64,000 nt of DNA, from positions 58,461,501 through 58,525,500 of the forward strand of contig NC_092589.1 of NCBI RefSeq assembly GCF_047663525.1, in the 5' to 3' direction. Numbering within the stretch: position 1 is the stretch's first letter; every line of letters starts with the position of its first letter. This document shows positions 14,201 through 27,286 of this stretch, piece by piece. The notes beneath the pieces are model-generated. The model saw nothing but the letters and a program-made list of their open reading frames with translations. It was not told where the DNA came from and did not search any database. The stretch is from Anas platyrhynchos (taxonomy: Eukaryota; Chordata; Aves; Anseriformes; Anatidae). A program made the position numbers and the translations under genes.

Positions 14201-17200
14201 AATTTGACTTAAAGATGTGGCAACACTTGCAGCTGGAGTTGCAACATAATTCTCTCATTGCAGCTGTACCAGTAGTTAAAAAACTGCCTTGAAAAAGATC
14301 ATATGTTGAAAAAAAAAAGTTTGAAAATGCTTTAATTGAAATACAGCTGTTCTAAGACTCAGGCATATTACAGTGGGTAAGATAGCTGTTCTAATGATGT
14401 AGGGCATCTTTTGGTAAGCAAATCAAGAAGAATGAAACAGTAGCTTGGAAATCACACTAACATACACATTACTTGCTCACAACTACTTGAACTTCAACTG
14501 AATGGCTGAGGTTGGAAAGAACATCTTGAGATTATCGATTCCAACCCCCTGTTCCAACAGGGTCATTTAGAGGAGGCTGCCCAGGATTGCGTCCAGCCAG
14601 ATTTTGAAAATTTTCAAGGACAGAGATGCTACAGTCTCTTTGATCTTCTACCAGCATTTGATCAGATTCATGATGAACATTATTTTTTCCCCTAATAATT
14701 AATCAGCATTTTCCTTATTGCAACCTGTCTTGACTTTCTCTACACTTTCCCATGAGGTAGTTTAAAACAGCATTAAGAACTCTGTTTAGACTTCTCTTCT
14801 AAAGACTGAAGAAACCTGCTTAACTCCTTGTATGTCATATTCTCCAGTTCACATTTGAAAGACAATAGAAAGAAACCTCCTACCTCAAGTGACACACTAC
14901 ATTCTAGCAACGGTGAGCTTGGAGGGAGTAGACTGCCTATCTTTTTTCTATTTTGCTCACTGTCAGATAAAGGTGGTAAGCTAAATAAGTCACTGTTTTC
15001 ATTCAAGCTGCTTTGTCGTTTTTATCTTCTCCTGTATATTTAAATTCTGATAAAGAATCAGCTAGTGGCTGCCAATTGGAATACGATGCTATACCTTCTT
15101 GGAAGGGACAACCAGTCTGTAAAGAGTAGGTCATGCTCATCCTCTTTACTCACAGACAAATAGGAAAGAAGCTTCAAAGTGTGGATTGCATGACAAAAAT
15201 TTGAGAACTGGAAGAAACGCCAGTTTTCTAATGTTTTGACGTGTATAAAACAAAACCAATGTAAAGATGATTACAAGTCTATTTAGAACATATTTGGAGT
15301 TACAGGTTCAGATTTCAAAATCTACCAAAGATCCAGGTACAGAGCCCAGACGTGAATGAATAACAAATAAATATTTAAGTGTGTGTGTACACATGACATA
15401 TAGATCATCTGTACCAATCAAAACTTTATTTACCAGTTCACTAAGTCCCATTTCATGTTTATCTCCACTCTGGCAGAAAGAAAAAAAAAACACAACACTG
15501 GATAAATCAACCAAATACTGAAAGTCCAATTAAAAGAGAAGATGACAAGAGAATGTAGAAAAGGGTTCATCATGAATGCAACTCTGCACAGGGAAGCTAT
15601 GCTTCCTGTGGATGCTCATAGAAAAATGCAATACATACCAAAGCTCTCTCCTTCCATTCCAATAGGTCCAGGCTGAGGAGTCTCTCCATTCTTTAAGCAG
15701 TTATGAATGTATGCTGCCTTCCACCTGGCATACTTTCTGTGCTGAACATTCTGAGGAAGGTAAAAGGCCAGCTATTTTAACCACTCACTTCTGTGAATTA
15801 ATGCATTCAAGAAAGAAACATAAGTAGGTTTTCCACCCTGACAAGAGATTTCTAAGCTGCTATTGTTTGACATTCATTTAAAGATAAGGCATGTGAATTT
15901 AATCAGTGAATAAAAAAATATAAAAAGAACTCTAACAGGATCTCAGCATGAAATGAAAATGGAGAGATCTTCAATTAGTGCAGCATGTCAGGAAAAGGAA
16001 AAGGAAACAGTTATACAAAGACTATCTACTGTGAAAGACAGACCACCATGTAATTACTGATGTGAAATAATAAAGAAAACTTCCTTAGATGATTATTTAC
16101 TTCAGATTAAAAAATCTGAAACAATGCTACTCTTTCTGATCAAGAATATTATATTTTTTTTCATTACATTATTTTAAATTACAAATAGGTATTTAAAAGC
16201 ATGAATAGAGAAAGGGTGGTGTAGTTGTGGATTAATGCGTGAGATATTCTAGACAAAATGTTGTAATTTTGTATCTTTACAACATTGCTTAAAATTAGAT
16301 AAAGCACTTTAGCAATATATAAACTAACTGCAAAGAGACGGCTTATCATAATAATGACTTTAAATAAAACAATATTGCAAGGTCAATAGTTCAGTTATTT
16401 GTAACATGAGTATTTCTCAAAAAAAAATTACTATATTGGTACTCAATTTCACTTTTGCCAATTCTTATCTTGTGAAGCAGTATATTTATGAAATAATAAA
16501 AGTGAGAAGCCAATCTGCTACTTGCCTTTCTGATTCTACCTCCATGGTTTGAACATTAAAAAATCTGGTAGTAGCCAGATTTTAGTATTTTAAATTATTT
16601 TAAAGAAAACAAATAGTTTACAGTATTTTCAAGAAAACAAATATTTTTCACTATTTTCAGTTTCTGGAAAAAAAAACAAAACAAAACAATGAGGAGAAGC
16701 ATTTCACTTGGGTTTTCAGAGATTATTCTCTTAATGGGGTGGAACACGAGTGACAAATAAATGTCAGAATCTCACCTAGTTTGAGGTTTTCCATTTCATT
16801 TTCAAAAATATACTTTACTTTTTTAACATGTCAAAACACGACAAGAGGATTGGCCATTTCATATTTCCTGGGGTTGCTATGCTAGATTTTTTTAACAATT
16901 GAGAACTCTTTCTGGATTATGAGAAATCTTAAACTGATTATTCAAATCAACTACTCTGTCAAAAGTTGTAACAGTAGCAACCAGTCACAGGTTCTGACAA
17001 TTACAGGCTAATATATTTTATGGGATATAACTGAATGTAAACAGAGGTGAGAAGTGTGGAAGGATGAATGGAATAATTTAGCCATATGAACAATGCAGGT
17101 TGATAGTGTGCCTCATACCAACAGTAACATCTGCAAGGCACTATTGAACTCAAATTTCCACAGTAACAATCACAGGTAGAGTCATTTGGAAACACGCAGA

Positions 17201-20200
17201 CACATTAATTTCTCTTTAAAAGTCCTGACTGAAATTACATCCGAAGTAAGAAAATTAGTAAACTGAAATGACAGATTTTACTTTACAAAGTCTACTGCAC
17301 TATTACCTATGAAGGGAGAGAGAGCTATAGCATACTGGATAACTCCAGCAAGCTCCCTTGTTATCCACCAGAACGCTTATGCAGCTTAGTAGAAAGATAT
17401 GCCCTTTTGTTTTTGCAGATGAAATGATCTCCAAAATAGCATACCCTGATGGCAAATCTTTAAAAATGCGTTCACTATACCTCAGAAAGGAAAAGCACAA
17501 CTAGAAAGTATGACTTTCTGTTATATACTTCCTTTGAATCATCTTTCCTGGCCAGGTAGTGTCGCAGATTAAATTCTTTCATCATTCACAAATACTCAGG
17601 AAGCCACCAAATGCAGAATTATGTATCCAGAACATTGTGCAATTCTTAACGGCCTGTACATCTCTCTTCTGTTTTCAATACACTGAAATTATTTCTTGAT
17701 AACGTGTTCTATAAACATTATTATAGGGGTGTGGAAATGCTGTTGTACTTGGTGCCCGTGTTAAGGTTTTGGCAGCTGGGGGATCATCTTTGAGAAGAGG
17801 CCATGGGCTGCCTCATGCCAGACCAATTCAGAACAGCTGAGCCTACAAGCCACAGGCACAGCACCTTTAGGACAATGTATTTAATGAAGGGCAAAAAAGC
17901 CCAAAGCTAAACCCAAAGAAGAGGGAACAATCAGAGTGAGAAACAGCAGGGGGAACACCTAGGTCAGAGAAGGAGGAAGAGAAGGTGTTGCTCCAAGCAC
18001 TATAGCAGGTATCCTCTGCTGCCTGTAGAGAGGACGGTGTCAGAGTAGAGATTCACACTGCAGCCTATGGAGGACAGGGGAAAAGCCCATGGAACAAGGG
18101 AAATGTGAGAGGGAAGGAAAAGCAGAGAGGAATCAGCACATACTGACCATAACCTGCCTTATCCACCTCTGCAGTATTCAGGGCAGAGCAGAAGAGGAGT
18201 AGAGTGAAAACATACATTAAAGCCTGGGAAAGTAGGGATGAAAGGGATTGTTTTAATGTTTCTCACTACCTGAATTTATTTCATCTGGCAATAAATTAAA
18301 TTAGTTTTCTTCAAGTCTAGCCTGTTTCTCTCATGGTAAGCTATCTCCCTGTTTCATCTCAACCCACAAGCTTTCTCACCCTATTTTCTCCATCACTACT
18401 GTGAAGAAGAGGCATTGAGCAAGTGGTTGAGTTGGAGTTACACTGTTAACTAAGGTTAAGAACACCACAGCTGTACAGATGTAGTTTTCACTTATGTTTT
18501 ACCTTTAAAATTATATATGAAAAGTTATTAATAGACTGAAATAGGAATACAAAAAAAACCAAAACAATCAAAACACTCCAAAGACCAATATAAAACACTG
18601 CAAAGCATACCAGACAAGGGATTAGATTATACTTTAGGATCTCAGGAATTAGATACCATTTTCTTCCCTGGAATCTGCTTTCCTTTGTATAGGTCTGAAA
18701 CCAGATTATCTATTTTCTGTTCTTTTATTTAATGGCCATTAAGTAACCATAAAATTCAACTGCAACAGTATACTTGTTGATGATCTTAAAGAAGTTATTG
18801 AGCAACACTGCACAAAATGATCGATACAGAGGTTTTGAAAAAACAGTTGAAAAGCTAAACTATATTGGAATTCTATCCTACTTTTTCAATATTGAATACA
18901 ACATTTTCAGCAGCATTTCTTGAAAATTAACTTTACATTTTTAATAAAGAGTTGTAATGTTACACTACAAAATATTTGACAAAGTTCAGTAATCTGTATT
19001 AAATACCAAAAGGACGTTCTAAAGATAATTTACCTAAAGAAATTTAACTGGAGTGTTCTGCCATACTGATGCAGTAAGACAGAATTCTTCAAGATTCACA
19101 GTTATGGGCTAGCAAAAACTCTTCCAAACCCCATTACAATTTTTTAACACTCCTTTGAAACAACCTGAAGTTTACAGAAAACTTCCCTGAAAAAGTAAAA
19201 ATTGCGTTTCTCAGAAACTGTGAATGCTTTATTTAAATACAGTCTGTGAATGTTTTAAATACAGTCAACTAATTAGTTTTCAGTGGATGCTTTTCAGGAG
19301 CACACGAAACACTGACATGCCCACTAATAATTTATCTGAGATTTAAATTAGTCAAAGTTATTTCCATAAGCTTTCTCCAAAATGAATAGAAGAAAATACC
19401 TAATTAATGGAAAGAACAGCTAGGGACATTTTGGACAGCCCACAATCACTGACTAAAATTAGTATTTTGGTAATGAACATTTCAGTTAAAGAAACATTAA
19501 AAAAAAGCATAATCTGGATTTTTTTTTTATTTAAAGGCTTTTTTTTTTTTTTCTGGCAGTGATAGCAAGGCAATTTGAAGAATCTATAAAAGATCACAAA
19601 ATTTATAGGCAAGTAAGTGAACCCTGTTTGACACATTATTATGCACCTAAATGCGTAACTATAACGCCTGAACCCAGATGTTGCTTTTAGTCTATTTTCA
19701 ATGTGAATGTCTGTTTCTTTTCAGGCTGCCCTCTGAACAGCTTTACTGAGGTAAAGGAAAATAACTCTATTACCACACAACTTCTTACCGATCCCATATG
19801 AGCTGTGTAAAACATGTCTTCTAGAGAACCCTTTTGTCTAGCTCTAATGCTGAGATACGGAATATCCAGTGTTTCCTTTAATATAATCCATTCCTACTAA
19901 CCTATAATCAACCACTTGACAGTTAGAAACATACACATTATTTAGAATACTGAATTTCTGATTTTAGGTGTCAAGTATCTGCTTTCTATGCCTTTTGCTG
20001 TTGATTTAAAAGCATTTTAATAGTCAACTTTCCATACATGTGAAGGCAATTACCTACTGAAAAGAAACATGGACGGTCTGAATAGTAAGAAAGGGTAGAA
20101 AAGTTAGATATCTTGCTATATAACCAGCAGTCAGACCAAGACTTCCTTCAGGCTAAAAGAGGCTTTTGAAAAAATCTAAGACAGTCACATCACACTTGTT

Positions 20201-23200
20201 CCACCATTCCTTCATGTGACACTGGATAAGGAAAATGGTGAAACTTAATGATGCTAACCAGAAGTGCAAGCCTTTTACTATATTTCTTGTACACACTCTT
20301 TTAATGTCTTCACTAATTAAACAATCAAAATGAGATAATTCTTCTTTCTAATTACAAAGCACTTCTGTACTTTCAACATCAATGAAAAAAACAGCATTCA
20401 GAAGTAAACATATCACTCCTAGCATTCCATTTCATTAACATGTTATTGTTTTTTCCTATATACACGAAGGATTTTTTCAGGACTTCTGGAAGCTTGCTGA
20501 GTATTGGTAATGCACTGGATTCCTACAGTCAAAGGTGAGTGTCTTTTCGGTCCATTATATTACTCACTCTCTGGCTCTAGGGACTGTTATTATTTCATAC
20601 CATAAAGGACGTGAGTGTGCAGAGCAGCCAGTTTAAACAGAACACATGAAACAACACTCGTACTTGTTGCACTTGATAGATGAAAAATTTAGATTAGTAT
20701 ATTCTCGGGTTATAGAAGATGTAGAAGGTGTAGAATCGTGAAAGAACATTTATGTAAGTGTCCCCCTTCTTGCGCAACAACTCTATGATTAATATGAACG
20801 TGAAGCACACCACCACCAAAACTATTCTTTTACTTTCCTTCCAATGTTTACAAATGAAAGTAGCCACAGTTACTGCATTTTAAACGTAACAAATATGCCT
20901 GCAGATGAAAAATGTTTATCAGACCTGAAATCTACATACAGAATGTCTAGTTTGTGTATTCCTAATATGGCATGGAGTAGTTTGGGACCAATATAACCAC
21001 AGATTTACATGATCAGTCCTTGCTGATTTTGTCACAAATTTAGTATCACTGCCGTTTCTTATTTAAGGCATTTCAATCTTCCTTTAACAGCCTTTGAAAC
21101 TTGCCTTCACCAGTCAGTATCATTTTTCTATATTTTTTTCTTTGTCAGAAGTTATCAACTATACCATTACATTTCCAAAGTGAGTTTATCATTCAATTAA
21201 AACTGAAGTGTTCATTCCTAAACAAGAAGTGCTTCCCAGAACAAGAAATACATTAAGAGTAAAGTATCTTCTCCACCATACTGGAGAGTAACTCTCCTGT
21301 GTGGCATGAATAACAGATAGCTGACTATACACCTAATTTAAAAGTTTTCTTTAAAAAAGACCAAAAGCTTGTTTTGGTATACCTTAATAAAATCATGATT
21401 TTGTTCAGCCAGTTCTGGAAAACTTGGTTGATTGCACATAATCTGCCATAAAGAATGCTACAATGTGTCTGTGTTAGTTACTTTGGTAGACAGTTTTTAA
21501 AAATAAAATATTCATTTCCAAATGGTCATACAGCAAGCCTTTTTTTTTTTTTAAAGTAAATTCATATCCTTTCAACTTAATATATCACCTTGTAAAGGTG
21601 AGATTTGTTGTGACAACAAAGATATCCATCGTAACTAAAGGTGTATATAATTCCAACTCAAATGTTAGCACTGAAGTTCTTGCAGGGTGAGAAATAGGAA
21701 GATGGAAAAAGCCAAGAGCCTTGCATCATTCTCATTTGCTTGATATAACACTGCTGTTCCTCAGTAAAAATCTGACTTTGAAATTCTAACTGAATACTTG
21801 TTAAGTCTTGCCTATTTGCTAAGTCATCTTATAGCAGATATCTAGTATTTCACATTATTTCTATTGCTAATGTTTATCTAATATTTTACATAAAATTTGA
21901 AATGGCTATCACAATTCCTTACAATTTAGTGACGTGTATTTGACTACACAATTAGAACCTATGTTATTTGAAGCTTGTATTCAAAGCTATATTAAAAAAA
22001 AATTGCAGAACTGGAACAGTAACTTGCAACTCTGCTACAAAAAGCAATCATACATCCTTACCACTTACCTCTTCAGAGAGCTCCCCAAATACTGTCAGAA
22101 CGTCTATCAGGAGGCTTGCAGTATAAAAGGACTTTATCATGTTTCTATTAAAAAAAAGAAAAGAAAACACTTTGCTAACTTGGCAATGTCATCCTCCTAG
22201 GATCGTGTTTTAACGATTTAGATTACACTGTCTTGTTTCAAACAAATCTCCCCTCATTTCTTCTTTTAATCTGATGCTACAGAACTTCACAATGTTAAAA
22301 TTCAGGTACGTATTGACTAATACCATGCATACTATGCAGAAAGTCTTCAATATTTTTTCAAGCAGAACATGTGTTCTACACTTAGTTTCTAGTTTGGAAT
22401 GTTCAATACAGGACACCGGACATCCTGTACTATCTTTAAAGGGCCCAGCCAAATCATTATCGTGCTGTAGCAGTCTCTGTAAATCAAGCAACATCATGCA
22501 TCATCACAACAATTTTGATATCACTGGACAGTAAAAAATATAATATGCATGACGGCAAGTTCAGTATTAGTCTGAGCAGGCTAATTAGAAGGCTTGACAG
22601 AAGGTGAGCAACCACTTAGAGAGCACAAGATGGAATATACCAGTGAAGTTAGACACAGAAATAGTAACACTTGGAGTTTTCTGGAAGATGAATGCATTAA
22701 AGCACAATTCCTGCTTATAGTCAAACTGAAAAGAGTTTAAAATTCAAATTTTCTGACCAGTATCTTAATTCAGACGACAAAGCAAAGACTTTCACCTACT
22801 TATGAAACTGCCCAGCTCTGTCTTCATTGTCTGCATACAAAAACATCTTCAAAGCATAATTCTCCACATGAGCAGAACCAACAATATCCTGAGTAATTGC
22901 TTCATTATCACCAAATTGCTTTTTCATCTGAAAAAAAAAGTTGAAAAAAATATATTCATTACCTTATTAGACCCTAGAACTTCAATCTAATTCAAACACA
23001 AGAAGCAGCTGCTGATTTAGACAAACCTGAGTACAATTTAAAAAAGAAACCATATGCACTTTGATTATTTTTTCAAATCTCTACCTTCTAACATAACAAA
23101 CACTAAAAGCAGCATGCCAGAGAGAAGATACACTCTTTTTGAGAGAGAATTGTTAAGAATAAGTAGATCTTAATAATTTCTTCTAGTAGAAAATACTTTT

Positions 23201-26200
23201 TAAAGAAAAATCACCTTAAAAACAAACACAAAAACATACAACTGTAATATTCTGAAGGAATATCTGCAGATATTTTCCCCTTTTTATCCAAAAGACAAAG
23301 CACTCTGAAGCATGCACTGCAATTCAACACAGCTCAATTGATAAAGTATTGCATACATTATTAAGGTACTGTAGATCAGAGTGATTAAGCATCTTCTTTC
23401 TTATAATGTATTTCACTGCAATGCATTACATCTTTCACCAAGTTTGAGCCCCACCTTAACTGGTCTAGTGACCTATGGATTTACTGGAGTTTTCAGTCTA
23501 AGCAGTGTACTGCAATTGAAAGACCTCTTTTCAAAGATGCTGGAGTACAAGAATCCTCGGGTTTCCTAATAAAAATCAGTAAAGCAAATAATCCACTAAC
23601 AGTTACAACAGGTGGACTTACAGCTTCTGAATAGGCTTACTGTTTGCACATAAGGAAATCTCAGGTTATCCTTAGAGAACAAAAACAGGAACACGGCATG
23701 ATACTAACCTGCAGCCTTTATTTTGCCAAAAGATTTCAAACCAGCATCTGAATGGCTGTTATTTTTCACTTTGAATGTGTGAGGAAAATTTAATCACGCA
23801 AGCTACATTTCCATAATATTTTTTACTTTGCTGCCAACTTTTTAATACACAGAATATTTTTTTAAAAATGATTTCAGTAGTGAAAAATAAACTTTCTAAA
23901 TAGTACTTCAAATCTGCAGACTTGTCAAACTCCTACATATTTTTCAAAAAGTATTCATTTTACAAGTTATGACACACATGAAAAACAAAGTTATACTTTG
24001 TAAACTGCAAGATATACATCTGAAATGAAATACTGAAGTTCACAGAGAAATCAAATTGCTAATATGTATTTTACCAGCCTATATGCATACCTTACACTTG
24101 GAAAATAATTTATTGCCATACTTAATCTAGTGTTCAATAGAGATAATTTCAAATGCACAAACGGCACTCAGATACATAAGCTCCTCAAAAATTCAAGTTA
24201 ACCAAGTTATTTACTTCTGAAATTATCCTTCAAACATCTGAATTTGTGATTCAGTACAGTAGTGCCATTTTTTAAAACTGTGATTCATAATTTGACCCCA
24301 AAATCAAGCAAAATAGCTACTTATTGAAACAACAAAACAACACAATCATATATAAAAATATTTCTGACTGAAACAAGCATATTATATCTAAAATCACTGT
24401 ATTTAATTAATTACACATACTTGAAATAGTATGAAATTGCCTGCAAATTAACACATTTGGTAATTTCGAGATAAACCTATATTGATTTGTTCTTTGCTAA
24501 TAAAAAATTCAGGATCACGTGTAAATTTCTGTCTTAACCTCTAAAATAATTGCGGCGAACCACAGAAAGCTGTGTGAACCATATAGCACAGACCTGTAAC
24601 ACTCCTTTGTGCCCCCTGGTGGTACGGGTAGACTGACAATGTTTGCTATTAAATTACTGCAGAGGTATTCACACACCAACTGACCAATACACTCAAGCTT
24701 CCTAGCCCTCAAATACTGTATTACACCTGCTTAGCACTCTCTCCAGTCTTCCACCACCTGGCTACATAAAAGGAATTTTGATACCCTAGCATCAGTTGTC
24801 ACAGAGAGAATCTTAAACTGACAGATTAACCTGTGGGTTTTGCTGGTTTCCTATTTTTTCCAAATTTGAAACAAAAGGGGTAACTGCACACTACAGACAG
24901 ATTACTGCAGTACCACAAGGGATCCAATACACCTTCAAGAATCCTTACGGAATGAAGGTGAACACCTTTCAGAGATCATAGAATTTTATCTTATTTTATA
25001 TTTATCATAGAATTTAAATCTTATCCCATGCTACCTCTTCCCTTTTCAGCATGAGAACCGGACCCACTAACGATGTCAAAAATTGATGCAATAACACACC
25101 AAGTCACTGTACACAAGATTTTCCATTGCTAAAAAAAATCAGTAATGAAACATAACATGAACAACAAGGTATGAATACAAGGCAAATGGTTCAAGTCTTA
25201 TTTTTTCCCTTGAAGAAATGAAGGCTGTTACATTATTTTCACACCAATTCTTCGGGTATTTCTATGGTTAGTTTGTGGATGGAATCATTAACACTGAACA
25301 CAAAAAGAAGTGCCACTTCATTTTTCAGTGTTACTTTCTGCTTCCAAATGAGCACTTAAACCTTAAAATCCATGCTCTACTTCCTCCCAGGCTACTGAAA
25401 ACTACTCTACAGAACAGGAACACAAACAGCTCCTGGAATTTAAACCATCTGTACAATGACTACCTTTCTTACCTTAACTCTGTTCTTTTTAAGACTGTTT
25501 GCTTTTTAATACTAACAGGTCTGCTCAAAAGAGCAAGGCATAACTACCTCTTAACCACAACAAGTAAGACTATGCTTAAAAAAAATTATAGTACAAGAGC
25601 CCTAATCTCTAACAGAGGATAACATCAAAAGTACCTTTATCTTTTAGAGAACATTTAAAGAAACTCCCAGGATACAACTTAGGTCAAAGATTTGAAAAGC
25701 AGTAAGGACTAAGCTAATCACTCCTACAGCATTACAAATAACTCTTACAGACTTCAAGGAAAGGCAAATCAATAAAAAGGTCTCCAGCATATATTTCATA
25801 ATTAATTATGATTTCTCATGAGAATATAAAGTATCATAATTCACATTGTCTAATCAAAATCTTATGGCAAATGTCCACTGCATGAAGCTACAGTTATGAT
25901 TATGCATGCATATATATATATATATATACACACACAAATACACACACACAGCTTTATCTCCTTCCAACCCTTCTACTGATTTATGACAGACCACTTAAAT
26001 TCTTACATTAAGCCTGCATACAGAACAGCTGCTTCAAAGAATGATGATAGAGAAAAGACAGTATTTGCAGAAGCTTAAATAGAAATTAAAATAACATCAT
26101 GAATAATTTTAAAGGACAGCAATAAATTATACTTACAGCTTCCAACTGATCCATAAGCTTAGATAAAAATTTACGGCATTCTGGGGTTTTACTATCGATC

Positions 26201-27249
26201 TTCATGCCTGTTTGCATTGCATACAAACGACCTTAAAGGAAACAAAACGAGAAAAAAAAATTAAGTATCTAAGGCAAAACCCATAAATAGACAAAGCAAT
26301 TCACCCCCCTAATGTATCTGAAAGACAAGCTCATAAATCCAATACTATCGTGCTACTGAGCACTGACAGGTAATTTGAGATCTACTCAATCTTGGATAAA
26401 TACTAGGAAATATTTTTTTCTAAGATTTATGCTTTATTTTTCACAATGAGTATCTCTGCTCATTTCAAATTGATGGTTTTATCACTGTAAGTGCTTTTCT
26501 AAATAATCAACACGCTACAATGCAACTCTCTAATACAAGCTTCAAGTTGATTTTTTCCCTAAGTGTCCACGAATTGTTTTCACACAACTCATATATAAGT
26601 ACATAGTGTATGGATATACCTAAAAAAAGATGAAGTTTCCTGTAGCAGGAACTGGTAAACTTCAAAACCATTATTTTAATAAATCGAATTAACAACCTGT
26701 TGTACCCACATAAATGCATACACATCATCAAAAGGCAGACAAGACACAAATCTGATCTTCAAATCAGACAAAACAGACTTTATTAAACTTTCCCTACAAG
26801 TAAAGTTTACAGTTCTTTTGTGTGATCTTGAAAAGCTTATGATTACTACCCTCTGGTTGAAAACAATGAACAGAATTATCAAAACCTATGAATTTCATGT
26901 ATACACATGGCAAAACTTCATATGCTTTAGGAAACTGTGGATGTAACCAAACAACTAGTATTTAACAGAATTACTACACACAGAAAGGATAACGGACAGA
27001 AACATTCAGTAACCCAATGGAGACAGTAACATTTTTCCACAAAAACACTCTATTAACTCTCATTTCTGACCATCAAAGGTGTCCTGCAAAACACCTTCAA
27101 ATGCAGAGTGAAAGATCGATACATTTTTTAACTCTCCTGAACATTATCATGAACATTACAGCAGTGCTATTTAAATTTAACTAGTTTATCTAGGTTTTAA
27201 CAATAGTATTTCCTATTTCGTGTACAACTGATTATTCAAACCAGACAGA

Positions 27250-27286
<37 letters not shown>

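Larger units (their letters stand above)
9543..15638 (-). other. VTA1 intron 5
   Basis: This 6096-nt intron contains a CR1 endonuclease/reverse-transcriptase remnant on the minus strand (9835-10880), a minus-strand CR1 tail (14497-14770) and an AT-repeat patch near 13275-13315. The remainder is AT-rich with nothing recognised. Confidence 0.85.
22928..26136 (-). other. VTA1 intron 2
   Basis: This 3209-nt intron is AT-rich. It contains a CTCF-like motif at 24609-24625 and an AT/AC microsatellite at about 25906-25950. No transposon was recognised. Confidence 0.85.
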
